A stretch of DNA of 64,000 nt from Branchiostoma floridae (GCF_000003815.2 NC_049987.1:1384065-1448064), one strand, 5' to 3'; shown: positions 1 to 11,403, counted from the stretch's first letter. The notes: generated by a model from the sequence alone, not told the origin. A program made the numbers and translations.

Positions 1-239
1 AATGGTTCAGCAGCACGGCTCGGCAAGTGATTCCTCCCCAGGTCAGAAAATCACCTTCGTTACAAAACTGTATTTTAAAATTTGGCAATTTTTGATGACT
101 TGATGACTTGTCCCCCTTGTAATGAAGATGGAAAGCATTTGCTCCTATAGGTCCTGTTAATAGAGAGCACACTGAAAGACAATCTGATAGTCTTTTTTAT
201 GTGAGCACTTCCATAGAGGCGTGACTCTACGCGCAGGAG

Positions 240-672
240 GAAAGAGGTCGTCAGTTCCTTTCTGTGATACTCGTCCCACAGCGTGAACATCTTGCTCTCT
301 AGTACACGGTACGACGTCCGCTTGCTAGCTGATTCAAGCTAAAAAACTTAGCCTGCAGACTCACGTACTGAGACTTAGTGTGTGTAGTAAAACTGCAAAC
401 TGTGTTGGGTCTTCTTGTTGAGCCTTTTGTGGTAGTCCTCAGTGTCGTTATTCGTGCGGATGGGCTGGACCATTCCTCCACTGATCACACAGTGCTGCAC
501 AGCCACTCATCCTACATGTACTCCATCAGCTGCATCAGCAAAGGCTGGTCCGTCTGCTCTCGCAAATCGTCAAACGCACCTCTGATGTGTTCGGACAGCA
601 AGAAATGCAGAACCACCAGCTTCCGCATGAACTCGTTTGTACCTGTCTTCTCGAAGTAGACCGGCTGGAGAC
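240..672 (-). pseudogene. MULE transposase C-terminal fragment (copy B), frameshifted
   Basis: Read on the minus strand, the segment from 672 resembles the C-terminal part of a MULE-type transposase of the kind fused to FLYWCH fingers. Visible pieces are GLQPVYFEKTG, FMRKLVVLHFLL, LLMQLMEYM and, after a frame change, NDTEDYHKRLNKK, which matches the family's NDxEgwHxRLN block; then LWDEYHRKEL. A splice acceptor (tcttttag) lies just upstream of 672. The reading frame is broken by a stop near 510 and by frameshifts, so it is a relic. A sister copy with the same blocks sits at 6340-6735. The catalytic core is absent here. Confidence 0.6.
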
Positions 673-991
673 CTAAAAGACGATAGGAAACATATTCACT
701 TAGATAAAACATTCAAGAAAAATGTGTGCTTACATTTAAATCAATGAAACATGTTTGCATTTACATGTTAAGTAACCAATATTAACAATGCAATTAACAA
801 AGTTAATAGATAACGATATAGAGCAGCCAAAATAGCGATATGAAAAAGCAAGAACTCCTCAATACATACGGCACTTTGTATAAAATGTTTCGGAGCAGAA
901 TGTTATAGAAAGTCAAAATTGAACGTTATCTAAGAGAGATAGAATTAATTGAACATCGGTACAATGAAAATTTATTTACTTTGCTTAGAGC

Positions 992-1294
992 TTAGTTTTG
1001 GATTATTTCCACATCGGTATAGTCCGTCCTAATTGGCTCGTGTTTCGGCAAGCCCGGCTCAAATACATCTCCTCTATGTACCACTGATGCAGGACATGTG
1101 ATGGTTTTGTTCCTCACGCTGCCTCACCAATACACGATGGTCTGGGTTTTCCTCTTGAAGGTGTATCCATTACTGCTGATCAGCTTGTTGTTGCCCCTTT
1201 GCGAGGACTCGGGGATGAAAGTGTAGATAGTAGCCGGGTTGTCGTAGGTGACGTGCGGATCTTCATTGAATGTCACGTCGACGTCAGGCTGCTG
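992..1294 (-). pseudogene. FLYWCH zinc-finger exon with an internal stop
   Basis: The minus-strand frame contains QRGNNKLISSNGYTFKRK, then TIVYW, then TCPASVVHRGD and GLPKHEP. This is the usual order of a FLYWCH finger (a GYxYxR segment, YW, then CPA). A TGA falls right after YW, where a zinc-ligand cysteine is expected shortly after. A polypyrimidine tract and cag acceptor precede 1294. FLYWCH fingers are commonly N-terminal DNA-binding domains of MULE transposases. This exon therefore pairs naturally with the transposase C-terminal fragment immediately downstream (240-672). The stop makes it a relic. Confidence 0.6.
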
Positions 1295-1850
1295 CTGTGA
1301 GAGACACAAACATCAGACACAGTTCCGTGACTGAAGTCTGACAGACTGTTTCGGTCCTCTTCATTGATCATTTGGCAGGTTGTACATGTCGTTGTCATCT
1401 TCGGGCTAGGGGACAGGCTCGAGGCGTGTGCTTGCCGCAGCAGGTGCTAGGGGTAGCTCAATGTCCATCGAAGGTTGAGAACAGTCGTTGCACCTACCCT
1501 CCATTCATCCGTCGGATTCGTCACCAACCTACCTAGTTAAACGTTGTAGCAGACGAGCCTGCCATCACCTATCCCCCGCAAATCTCTCTCCAACTTGTTA
1601 CATGTACCATATCCTATCTGACTCCCGGGAGGGCTCCGAAGAAAGGGTTACATATGGGCAAACACGTCCGGAGCAACGCCCAGAGAGTCGTACATCTAAA
1701 ACTCCTGAGAGGCATAATAAATCGTGTGGATTTTGACAATGAAAAAAAAAGGTCAAAATCAGCAAAAGAACATAAATATTCACAATATTTTTTTTTATTT
1801 ACGACCCAGGGCAGTAGTAGGCAGTCTCGAGGGCAGTCTTCTCCCCAGTC

Positions 1851-2760
1851 TCATACTGTGTCCATAGCTAGAAAATCTTCTCTTGTGCAATCCTGCTGCC
1901 CGTTCTTTGCGTACCGGACAGTTTCAGATCCTGATGTTAAAATGCACCAGGGCCGCTTCCTTCTGCAGGTAGGGATCAAGCAAGTAGAATGGCATGTTGC
2001 TTTTCCCCTTCTCTTTTTTGTTAAAGGCGTTGTGCCATCCCTCAATGTTTTTTTTTTGTTCGGATGTTCTTCTTGTAGATACTCTGTCTTTGGAGAGTGC
2101 ATTGATGAGTCTATCCAGTTGTCTATTTACTGGGCTAAGGTGATGAGGGCTGGGGTTGATGCCTGTGCCTTCAGGGCTTCCCATTCGGTGGCGATCCCAT
2201 CTGCAGGCAGGAAAGGCAACGAGATTGTCTTCCTGAGGTACTTATATGTGCTGCCTATTTGGAGGTATGTGTTCTGCAAACCGACCTCTTGGAATTTTCT
2301 CCACACGCACTGGGTCCGATGAAACATGCATTCAGTCAGACTTACGTCGGGCAGAACTTGTGCCATGGCCGGCCACATGGCCTTTTAAGGTCCATCATTG
2401 CTCGTATTACATTTGGTGGTCCCAGCAGGAAGTCCAGTATATTCTTCGGAACTTTCTTGTTGTCTTTCTCTCGTCTGCTTATAAGCACGAAGACCAGGGG
2501 GACGCTCTTCATGCAGTCATCCTAACTGATGAACACGCTGATGGTGAACAACTGTCCAAGTACCATTTCTTGGCATCGGCCAGGTGTTATTTGAGCTGCG
2601 TGTCTGTAGCAAAAACTAGGTGACGACTTTCGCTGTCCCCGCGGCAAACCCGGATATCCCTATATAATGGCGGCACGAACTCCTTATCAACCTCAATGTT
2701 CAGATATTTCGGCTCGTCGGGTCTGAGCTTTTGTTTGCGGCGGTTGGCAGCTCTCGCCAT
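1851..2760 (-). pseudogene. MULE transposase core and C-terminus (copy A), multiply frameshifted
   Basis: On the minus strand the blocks appear in family order but in different frames. They are NRRKQKLRPDEPKYL, then SRHLVFATDTQLK, LADAKKWYLD (the WYxDGTF-type block with a catalytic aspartate), and SVPLVFVLISRREKDNKK. Then come AMWPAMAQVLPDVSLTECMF (the block before the second acidic residue), KTISLPFLPADGI and NIEGWHNAFNKKEK. This is the rve/MULE DDE fold of a FLYWCH-type Mutator-like transposase. At least three frameshifts are needed to read it through, so it cannot be active. It is the only one of the three copies here that keeps the catalytic region. Confidence 0.65.
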
Positions 2761-3189
2761 GTGTTGGTATATATGCATGTGGAATAGGGTAAAAAAAAGT
2801 ATCAAGCAATGCAATAGATAATGCAATAATCTGCTTTAAAAGAATCCGGCATTCAGTAACATTTTGGCATTATTTTCCTAAAAATTGCTTTGAACTGTTG
2901 ACAAAAAACAATTAACAAAACTTCAGAATCATGATTTGACTTTGACTTTATTCAGATTGTAATAATACAATGCACTTTGGTCACATGCAGTGATTTCTGA
3001 TGCTGTAACCCACACATTAACACATGCATAACAATACACAAATGCTAGTAATAAATAAATACAATCTAAAATAAAGTCCTATATATGAAATACCTATTAT
3101 GTAAACTCTAAGATACTTAGTATTCATCTGGTAGTTCAATTAGATAGACTGGGCGTTTTTATCACTGCCTATGGTAGTTGGCCCCGCGT

Positions 3190-3440
3190 ATAGAATGGAA
3201 TTGTTCGATCAGTGCGGTCACCCTCCCTGTACACTGGTGAAACAGTTCACTGTTTCCACTCTGCTGGGAACTGGCCCGTTGACAGGGAAAAGTTAACCAG
3301 TTCACACAGGGAGGTGCAGATGACTGTTGCTGTCTCCGTAAGCAGTCTGTTGGATATCCCGTCAGGACCGGGGGCCTTGTTGGAAAGTGTTTATAGGGTG
3401 CCTTCGACTTCCTCCACCGACTCTACGATTGTTCTTCGTT
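3190..3440 (-). pseudogene. Non-LTR retrotransposon reverse-transcriptase fragment
   Basis: The minus-strand frame reads NKAPGPDGI, then about 25 residues later ELVNFSLSTGQFPAEWK, a stop, then TVSPVYREGD. This is the N-terminal part of the reverse transcriptase of CR1/jockey-like LINEs (KAPGPDGI ... G.FP..WK.A.V.P..K.GD). The single in-frame stop replaces the residue after WKQ, and homology is lost after GDR. The 5' and 3' parts of the element are missing, so it is a truncated relic. Confidence 0.75.
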
Positions 3441-4552
3441 TTTGACCATTGGGACACGTCTGGTACAGTCAGGGTGGGTAGGTTCCCTTGTGACATTGAG
3501 AAAGGTGTCGTTTAACTATTTCGTATGTTAAATTTTAATACTCTTTGATGATACATTTATCTAGAACTCGCCTGTTGCAGCCTCACTTTTTTTAACGTGT
3601 GTCTGTGCTCAGCATACTTGCCCCTTTAGGTACGCACCTGGTCATCCCTCTTACACCGATGGTCCTTCTTTCTTGACAGCATCTAGAATTGAGGAAATTA
3701 TTAAATTAAACCTTGATTATAAAAGATCATAAAACGGTTTACTGCATCTAAAGGGATATTTTTGAGCTGGCTGGCCTCGGTATCCGTCCACCGTCGTGTC
3801 AGGACGTTTCCCCGTCATGCCTTTCCCCGTCATACCTGGACGTTTTTCCGTCAATGAAATCTTTATTAACACGATAAAAGTACAGCGACTTTCGTAAGGT
3901 CTAGATCAACTACTTTCAGTACAAATAAACAGACATATGTGAATCTCTATATCACTATTGGCTTTAGTATGCCATCTACACTGCTGGTTCTACTGTACAG
4001 ACATTCTTGGATATATTTGCCTATTTGCACACTTTGAGGGTTTTCTCATCCAAGAATGTGTTTGACTTTATTCATCGAACAGAGAGCACAGTCAAACCTG
4101 TATAAGAAGGGCCACTCTAGGGACCCAGCGAAAGTGATCTTCTAACATAGGTGGTCCTCATATAAAAAAAAAAGAAGAAACATGGCGGCATTAAAGAAAC
4201 TGACAAGTTTTCAATAAGTTCCACAGACTTTGTTGCCCATGTCTTTACTACTGTGTACAAATGTATGGCACAAGTACACTAACAAATAATTATAGTAACA
4301 ATTACATGCACAAAACTTTTCCAAGGATTGTCCATTGGATTGTCCATCTCAAATACATGACTTGCATAATTTAAATCCAACTTATCGACTAATGCTGTTT
4401 ACACATACACACACTCCATCGAAAACATAATGTTCTTGGTTAATAAACCAATGTGTTGAACTTAAGCTTATATAAAAAATCCCAAACAATACAAGCAGCT
4501 GCATTCTCTGAACAAATTTATGTGTTTGAGTTCGTCCAGAAAAGTTCTTTAC

Positions 4553-4674
4553 CTCCTTCGTTAACGTCACCGTCATCCTCGTCGTCATCGTCCTCTTCCT
4601 GGCACTTGTCCTCCTCCAATCCAGTTCTTCCAGAATGGCTGTTGCTGGCTGTGCCCAGTCCCTCTTTTAAGTCT
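4553..4674 (-). CDS. Possible internal exon encoding an acidic stretch
   Basis: A minus-strand open stretch is bounded by a good acceptor (atttgcag before 4674) and a donor (GTAAAG after 4553). It would encode a Gly/Ser segment followed by a run of Asp/Glu (EEDDDDEDDGD). No neighbouring exon could be tied to it and no family is recognised. It could belong to the same decayed minus-strand transposase genes that flank it, or be a chance open frame. Confidence 0.25.
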
Positions 4675-5790
4675 CTGCAAATTTTTTAGAGCAAGCGAAA
4701 AGTCGGTGTTAGTATATTGCCCTTCAACGCGGATATTGGAACGATCTGCGTTACTACATGTGACTGTACAATATAGTCGGTCTAGTATCTGTTTTATGTA
4801 GTGTTTTTTTTCTCCAATTTTGACGAATTTTGCAGATGTTCTAGTGTACAGACTGCGCCGGCGGGGACTATTTCCCCGAAGTTAACATCACCAGATGAAG
4901 TGTCAAGTTGTCGATTACGACGACTGCTTGACCAACAAAAACTTAAACGTAGCAATATTGGACATGTATGATGAGATCTGTACAATAATAGTGTTTATAT
5001 GCGTTGATATGCAGCGCAGGAATGGTATATTGATTGACGGCCGACTTATCCAACATGGCGCACGCACTTTCGTCGGCTTTCGGTCCGTTCCGCGCCCATT
5101 TTGCCGATTAAAATACTGCCCGTGTACCAGATGAGAAGGAGAAATTAAAATGTTTCCGTACATCTTTCTACAACGCACACAAATTATCCCTCACCGCCAA
5201 CTAAAGCTAGACCAGCATTTATTTGTAACGGTTCACTATGACTAGCTTATAGGTCAAAGGTCGGTGGGGAACAAACGCAGCAAAAACTGAGTAACGTTTT
5301 AAAATAAAAAATATGCGAAAAATAAAATAAAAATTCTATTTTCTCAGACATTCCCATTAGAAAGACAAACTAACATTACAAAACACAAAAAAATACAAAC
5401 GTCATTTATTAAAAGTATCATTATAAAACACATATGTACAGAATACTTCAATCACAAAAATACCTTGCATATTAGAAAATTTCTAACAACTTAGATTTAC
5501 CAATGATTACCTTACATAATATTGATTGTTCTGAGAAACTTACAAAATACTACGCAATAGAAAATAGTTACGCCGTTTCTTCTCCCCACCATAACGTTAG
5601 CCCCCAAGTTCACAAACGTAGGCGAGTGGAATACCTCCTTCTTCCAAAGCTCTAAGTATTGCGTAGTAGATGTTATCAGTGTTAGCTGGGTCCATCTACC
5701 TCATGCAGCTTGATACATCGTGTCCTGATCTCCCCGTGACAGCACAGACTCAAAAACAAAATCAAGTTTTTGGAAACACTAATGACTTAC

Positions 5791-6309
5791 TTTCGTCAAT
5801 CATGATCGAAACAGCCACACTGTCGGCGATTTTTCGGGTCCAGATCTTCTCCGAGGACGGCTGCTATGGCGTCCTGAAAGCCATGATCCAGTCGTACGTG
5901 GCGTTGCACCCCCCCCCCTCCTTTCCCCTCTGCAAGTAGGACATGGCCTCGTATCTCACATCTTCCTGAAGCTCCAGTAGCGACTTGTGCTTCCTGGTCA
6001 CTCATTCTTCTTTAGCCAAAGGTAGACATTTTCATGACGGCCACAACATCGGTCTCTGCCCTGCTCACGACCTTTTCGCCGCGTTAACAATACTGCCGTA
6101 GATTATGTCCGCGCGTACTGCTGCTTTGTGCGTATTAGATTCCGCATTGTCTTCCAGGGAATCTTTCTGGAAGGTTGTACTCTGGAGAATGCAGACTTCT
6201 TCTTCCGATAATTGATGCACAATTTGCAGTACATTATGTCCTCGTTTTTTCTGTACTCTATAAACCAGTCACGAAACTTGTCAATGCTGAGCCAGCTCGG
6301 CAGTGACAC
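5791..6309 (-). pseudogene. TTF-type zinc finger / hAT-like transposase N-terminal fragment
   Basis: The minus-strand frame starts near SWLSIDKFRDWFIEYR and continues NEDIMYCKLCINYRKKKSAF, which resembles the TTF/BED-like finger of ZNF862- and KIAA1586-like proteins. About 150 codons on, ADSVAVSIMIDESK matches the start of the hAT catalytic region (IMIDESTD). A GTAAGT donor follows directly at this point. Stops and at least one frame change lie between, so it is broken. The family is domesticated or decayed hAT-related transposases. The alternative, a live host zinc-finger gene, is unlikely because of the stops. Confidence 0.5.
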
Positions 6310-6339
6310 CTTACTTGTCCAAGCTGTCCTGCTTCACAT

Positions 6340-6735
6340 TCGACAGACTTGCCTCGGATGCCTGGACCTTGTCCTGGTTAGAAGGAGTCGTGAGTTCCTT
6401 TCTGTGGTAGTCCTCCCACAGCATTATCAGCCGGCTCTCTAGCTAGCACTCGGTACGGCTTTCATTTGCAAGCTCATGTACTTAGACTTAGTGTGTAGCA
6501 GATCGACTAAAAGGTAAAACAGCAAGCTGTGTTGGGCTTTCCTGTTGAGTCTGGTGTGGTAGGCCTCAGTGTCGTTTTTTTTTGTGCGAATCGGCTGGTA
6601 ATACACAAACCATTTCTCCACCGTTCACACGCTGTTGCGCAGCCTCTCATCCTCCATATAGTCCATCAGCTGCATCAGCAAATGCTGTTCGAACGCATCC
6701 CTTTCTTGATAGGCAAGAAGTTTTTTCTACCTTGA
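6340..6735 (-). pseudogene. MULE transposase C-terminal fragment (copy C)
   Basis: Same blocks as the copy at 240-672: LLMQLMDYMEDERLRNSV, NDTEAYHTRLNRKAQ, LLFYLLVDLLHTKSKYMSLQ and LWEDYHRKELTT, read on the minus strand in shifting frames. The NDTExYHxRLN box is the diagnostic part. Like copy B, it is preceded upstream by a FLYWCH remnant (7000-7155) and lacks the catalytic core. Copies B and C therefore look like duplicates of one internally deleted parent. Confidence 0.6.
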
Positions 6736-6999
6736 CATTTCAAGCAGTTGACCACGGTGGGTGGTTTTGGTAGTTCTCACCACGTCTCAAGACCACAGTC
6801 CTTTCCACCAGCGATGCAGGACAACTCGTCCTCTTTGCTCTCTTTGCACACTCCCAGCACGTCGCTTCAGTGGGTTTACTGCCCAAAAAAACTTATGCCC
6901 AAAAAAATTAAACTGAAGAAGACAAAAAAATGAAACTGGTGCGAATTGGGCCTTATAGAATTTTCCAGCATCATTTGGAGTGGTAAAGTTCGAGATTGT

Positions 7000-7155
7000 A
7001 AATGTTCCATAGTAAATTACCTCCTCTTGACTGTGTAGGCGTAGCCCAGGCTGTCCGTCAGCTTCCCGCGTCCTTTCTTTGTTCCCCTTTGGATGCACGT
7101 GAAAGTTACGCCCCTCTCCTCTTCGACGCTGGGTAGCTAACGCAAAGTAATCCAT
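7000..7155 (-). pseudogene. FLYWCH zinc-finger N-terminal half
   Basis: The minus-strand frame reads VTFTCIQRGTKKGRGKLTDS followed by LGYAYTVKRR, the opening half of a FLYWCH finger (RGxxKLxDSxGYxYxxxR). The frame then runs into a stop and the YW/CPA half is not recognisable. It lies upstream of the MULE C-terminal relic at 6340-6735, repeating the order seen at 992-1294 and 240-672. Confidence 0.45.
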
Positions 7156-7663
7156 GGGGCATGAGGACCGAGCTGTACGTCAAAACTGTCGGACATTCTT
7201 CTAGCCGTTGCACAAACAGTGGGCCACCCAACATACAAACGTCTTCCGTTACTCTTCGCACATATGTAATGATATGACGTCGCTTGTAAATTGTCTAACA
7301 TCAACACCCTCCGTACGTTGCAATATTCAACGGTGACGTAATTCTGTTTAGTAGACTGGGTTATTTATAAAGTAATACACATAAAAGTCCTCCTGGCAGC
7401 CTGGGAGGCTGAATAGCGAGGACATTACAATTATGTTCCTTTCCACAGTACAACAATTAGCACACTTTATGAGCGGCGTTAAAACAAAGGGTTAATGATA
7501 AGATCATAACAATAGTTACTAGTTAAAATACATTTTCGAAGTATTACGAATTTGCTGTGTTCAAAGAATTCTCCTATTTATAGGCTTAGAATTTATATAT
7601 ACTTTAAAAAATGAGTTCGAAAGTCACCACGAGGAGGCAATAATAGCCACTGAGAAATAAAGT

Positions 7664-8065
7664 TCAGCTGGATTTCGTTAAGCGTTTCCATAATGGCCGG
7701 GATGGCGCTTGTCCTGTAGCGCTTTGACCCAGAAGGCTGCTGGTACTGTCCAGAGTTGCGTAAGTTTTTGCCATGCTGTTGGGCACGGGTGGGGGGCAGC
7801 CAAGAACAGAACTGTGGGGATTTCTCAACTTTGGTAGCAAAGTCAACATACAGGCTCCGACGGCGGTCTAATAGGTGTTGTAGATTGAGATGTACCAGCG
7901 TCCAATGATCATTTTGCAGGAATGTTTCTGCACTCGCTCTAGGGCTGCAGACTGTTTGCCTGTGAGTGCGGCACTCCAGCAGGGAGCACCATATTCCAGA
8001 ACGGGACGGATGTACCCGCAGTATATGATGGTGAGATCAGATGCTGGTACTCTGCATCGGCGCAA
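7664..8065 (-). pseudogene. C-terminal tail of a CR1/L2-like LINE ORF2
   Basis: The minus-strand frame contains LRRC-type text (MRRCRVPASDLTIIYCGYIR, then PVLEYGAPCWSAALT, then SAALERVQKHSCKMIIG). This is the conserved thumb/C-terminal region of CR1/L2-type reverse transcriptase. After frame changes it continues as QHGKNLRNSG and KRYRTSAIPAIMETLN, the usual last block before the stop of these proteins. The frames are broken, so it is a 5'-truncated, decayed copy. Confidence 0.75.
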
Positions 8066-8139
8066 CCTACTGATGAGGAAGAGTCACTTGTTTCACTAAC
8101 TCATTCCCAACGGCATAATACATCCATGTCATTCAGCTT

Positions 8140-8620
8140 CCTGAGCATTGTAAGTCGCATTAGATTATAGCATTAATTACTGCACAATGACCCACCCAAT
8201 CCATATCTTGTATTACCCACGTGGTGCGACGTTAATTACTGCACAACTATTCGATAAATCGAAATCGTCTGTTACACACGTGTTACTGAATTCATTTTCA
8301 AATCACATGAAAATTGTTTCCACCCATATCCATCCCGTGATAAATTTAACATAATTACTGGTCAATGTTCAAATGAATCCATATATCTTCCCGGTTGCAA
8401 ATGTGATACCAAATTCACATTGAAATCACCGGACAATTACTTCCGACCGGATCCTGCTTACCTATGTAGGAAATCGCACACATTTTAAATAATTACCGGA
8501 CACTGGCCCATCCGATTTATTATTTACATAGCACGTTACACACTAGGTACCGAATATATATTCAAACTACCGGCAATTGTTCTCCTTCATGTGTTCTTTT
8601 CAAAAGCGTCTCTTATCAAA
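8140..8620. repeat. Degenerate short repeats (TAATTACTG-like motif)
   Basis: A motif close to taattactg(c/g)acaat recurs at irregular spacing (about 60-120 bases) at roughly 8170, 8232, 8350, 8430, 8495 and 8566. Loosely conserved text such as catccatat or catccgat follows. It looks like an old minisatellite or decayed transposon interior. No ORF is supported here. Confidence 0.35.
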
Positions 8621-8625
8621 CGAAA

Positions 8626-8877
8626 TTTTCTTAGCATTGAGGTCAAGCTGACTGGGCGGTAGTTTCTGGGTGCTTTTGTAACCATTCGTGACGTGACCTT
8701 GGCGTGACGTCGGCGGTCTTCCATACCGAAAATCGGTTAGTCTGGGGAAGGAACTTTTCTTAGCATTGAGGTCAAGCTGACTGGGCGGTAGTTTCTGGGT
8801 GCTTTTGCAACCATTCGTGACGTGACCTTGGCGTGACGTCGGCGGTCTTCCATACCGAAAATCGGTTAGTCTGGGGA
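8626..8877. repeat. Tandem duplication, two copies of about 123 bp
   Basis: The segment starting ttttcttagcattgaggtc at 8626 repeats from 8755 with a 129-base offset. I saw only one difference across about 120 bases (tgtaacc against tgcaacc). The near identity indicates a recent local duplication. No coding potential was noticed. Confidence 0.85.
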
Positions 8878-8939
8878 TGGCCTTACGCGCTTCTGCTGTT
8901 TTGGTTTGCCTTTCGTAGCATTTTTGCGTTTAGACGACA

Positions 8940-9150
8940 CTTCCCTGCCCAATGTCCAAGGTTGCTTACAAATGGAACATGGGTGCGTCTGTGATGTCCT
9001 CCCCGGGGCGCTCCCAGCCGGCGAGCCTTGGCCACTTGACCTTGCCATGCCGTTAATGGCTTGTGTAAACTGAGTACGTAGATTAGTTGTCTGCTCCGGG
9101 TGTACACATACGCTGCATGCCCACCAGCTGCCACGAGATCTACCATGCTA
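8940..9150 (-). pseudogene. Retroelement CCHC zinc-knuckle remnant, frameshifted
   Basis: Two overlapping minus-strand frames together give CSICK(Q)...LGHWAGKC, a C-x2-C-x4-H-x4-C zinc knuckle split by a frameshift, followed by a basic stretch. Such knuckles occur in retroelement nucleocapsid-like proteins and downstream of the RT in some LINEs. It lies on the same strand and downstream of the RT fragment at 9480-9800 and may belong to the same element, but continuity is not proven. Confidence 0.35.
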
Positions 9151-9479
9151 CTAGTATCCTGTTTGTCATCAGATGTGCCATATTGCCTAACGTGACAGCC
9201 ATGCGCGTTTCCATGGATGTCTTCCAGGAACTGAGCTTCAACACGCGCATCCTGGAGAGTTTGGACGAGTCTTCTTTACCTCAAATGCCAACTGGGGGTC
9301 AACCAACATTTGAGTTTAGCCCATAGTCGGAAGCAGTTCGGAGCACGTTTTCTCATTAGTCACCCATGGCGCTTAGATGTCTCAAGATATTGCGTCTTGC
9401 TCAGTTGTATTTAGGCCTTCCGAATATTACACTTTCAATGTTTTCCGGTATGCCATTCAAAAGTGTCTTAGTCCTTTCC

Positions 9480-9800
9480 TTTCTTCCGTAATATTATAAT
9501 TGTCATCTGCATATTCATCATGGTTAGACCCTTCATTGCTCAGCATGTCACATGTGTACCTGTTGCATAAAGTTGGAGAGATGATAGCTCCCTGTGGTAT
9601 TCCTATTCTTGTTTCTTTCCATCATCCACGCTGAACCTGTTGAGTCTGTCTTTCATGAACCCATGTATGAACTTATGAAGCACCCCTACTATAATTACTA
9701 TATGGCTATACACAATAGGACCCCCTCTTCTAGTCTAATTGCCAAAGCTCGTCTGCTTGTAAACAAAATATATGATACGGTTTGTCCAATGACCATGTGA
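9480..9800 (-). pseudogene. Non-LTR reverse-transcriptase fragment with YADD box
   Basis: The minus-strand frame reads IGIPQGAIISPTLCNRYTCD and, about 15 residues later, DEYADDNYNIT. The PQG..SP.L box followed by YADD is the catalytic heart of reverse transcriptase, and YADD carries the two metal-binding aspartates. The preceding text, KFIHGFMKDRLNRFS, matches the usual block before it. Stops and frame changes on both sides show it is a relic. The class (CR1, jockey or related LINE) cannot be fixed from this piece. Confidence 0.75.
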
Positions 9801-9829
9801 ATATTTCATTTCGCTTTCTGCGGTCGCCT

Positions 9830-10700
9830 AACCCGTTACAGCTATAACTACGGATGTTAACTTTTGATATTGAATGACATCAAGCCCATAAGTAAACTAG
9901 AAAGGCCGGCATTTGCTTGAGAGCAAATTTCAGATATCTCCCTCTCCATGCGTCAATAGACTGTTCCAAAATCAGCCATTTGAAAAATCAATTTTACTAC
10001 TGACGGTTTAACCCAAAAATGAATCTAAAAACACCTCAATTAAAAATGGAATTTTTAATTTTTTAGCATCAACCGTCCAAAATGAATTTGAAAAAAATCC
10101 CCCTCCGTGTGCAAGAATGAACTGTTCCTGTGATACCCATATGTAAAGTGGAGCAGTCCAAAAATACAACCGCTAATATAGGACTTTGACATAGTCACCA
10201 AAGTCCAAAAATGGATTTAAGAATTACTCGTCAACAGTAAAATTCAAATTGTTACGCACATTTTTTAAATAAAGACGTGTTTAAAACATGTGGCAATCAA
10301 AACCTTCAAGAGTGATCAAATAACTGCGTTCTGAGAGTACGTACTGGATTCATCGTCACCGTTCACTAAAGAGTTTAAACGTAGTGTCAAGTGTCAAGTG
10401 CCAATACAAATAAAGCAAGAAACTCGCATATGGCAAAACTCGCTTTGCCTCCTGTGTTCAATATTGTCCTGGCCTTTCTTGGGCAATGGGCCATCTTTCC
10501 CCAGGGGAAACCTCACCTAGAAGTGACCGTCCTCCTCGAACAGGAAACATCGGCCATCATACTGGTTTAATGTCTGCGCTCTTCGAGCGGACGAAGTGGT
10601 TTGGCGGTACTGTGAAAGGTGAGGGTGTTAGGCTACCGCTGCAAATTCCTTTGCTACGTCTTTATCTTCTTTAGGGCCTAGAGCCTGTCACAACATCGGG
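9830..10700. other. Non-coding stretch, nothing recognised
   Basis: AT-rich sequence with short recurrent text such as ccaaaaatgaat and gaatttgaaaaa around 9960-10230. No ORF, repeat boundary or RNA gene could be supported. Confidence 0.4.
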
Positions 10701-10708
10701 GGGGTTAC

Positions 10709-10906
10709 TTAACTCTTGGCCTTATGCAGAGTCACCCGGAATGTTGGAAGCTCCGCATAATTCACCTCCATCGTCTTTTCCTCCAGGTATGTTAATGCCG
10801 AAATCAGCCTTGTCGCCGAAAACATGGCCTCCTCCACTTCAATATTTTGTTGTTGTTGCCTCGTCCCTTTTAACTCAACCAACTCCCTTTGCAGCTGCTC
10901 TACGCT
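10709..10906 (-). CDS. Possible terminal exon, coiled-coil protein
   Basis: A minus-strand frame opens directly after a good acceptor (cttcattccag) at 10906 and runs to a TAA at 10709, giving about 65 residues. The text SVEQLQRELVELKGTRQQQQ is strongly heptad-like and suggests a coiled coil. The rest (EEAMFSATRLISALTYLEEK and beyond) is helical in character. No family is recognised and no upstream exon was identified. It may be the 3' exon of a host gene or part of a retroelement ORF. Confidence 0.3.
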   Translation of the reverse strand, partial: SVEQLQRELVELKGTRQQQQNIEVEEAMFSATRLISALTYLEEKTMEVNYAELPTFRVTLHKAKS

Positions 10907-11403
10907 CTGGAATGAAGCACACAAACATTACTGTAGACCACAGAAGTGCGTATTTTCTAAATTTCCTACCATTTCAGCTAAATTCTTTAAATGTAGCACA
11001 ATTACGAACAGTAAAAACCCTTTCCCTGAAACAGTGTATTTTTATTTATGTTAAAACAAAGAGCAGTGGTGTCCTCACTGTGCTTACGACGCTATGTAGT
11101 GATGGAGCGAAGGGTGTTCTCGCAATTTAGAAGTTAAAACGTTGACTGTGTGTAGTGCGCTCTCACCGTGTTTTCAAGGACATACTTTGAAGCAGGGAAT
11201 CGTGTCCTCGCTGTATTCACATTTTAATTTAGGGAGTCAACGTATGGTATGTCTTAACGCGTTGTTTTTGCATATCCATGCTATACATATGGCTACCTGA
11301 CCAGTTGACTGTCCAGGTGTGTAATGACTGCAGGGGGTCTGCTCCTGACAAGGTGTCACCTCTTAAGATGCGACACCCGGTAAGGAGCGCTCTGGTGCCT
11401 TAC

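Noticed and set aside
1654-2322. Long plus-strand open frame (222 codons)
   Set aside because: It is antisense to the decayed MULE transposase blocks on the minus strand, contains no motif, and its openness follows from base composition.
4085-4170. Text resembling a widespread short repeat (acctgtataagaagggccac ... aggtggtcctc)
   Set aside because: It is partly self-complementary and looks familiar from other invertebrate genomes, but ends and class could not be established.
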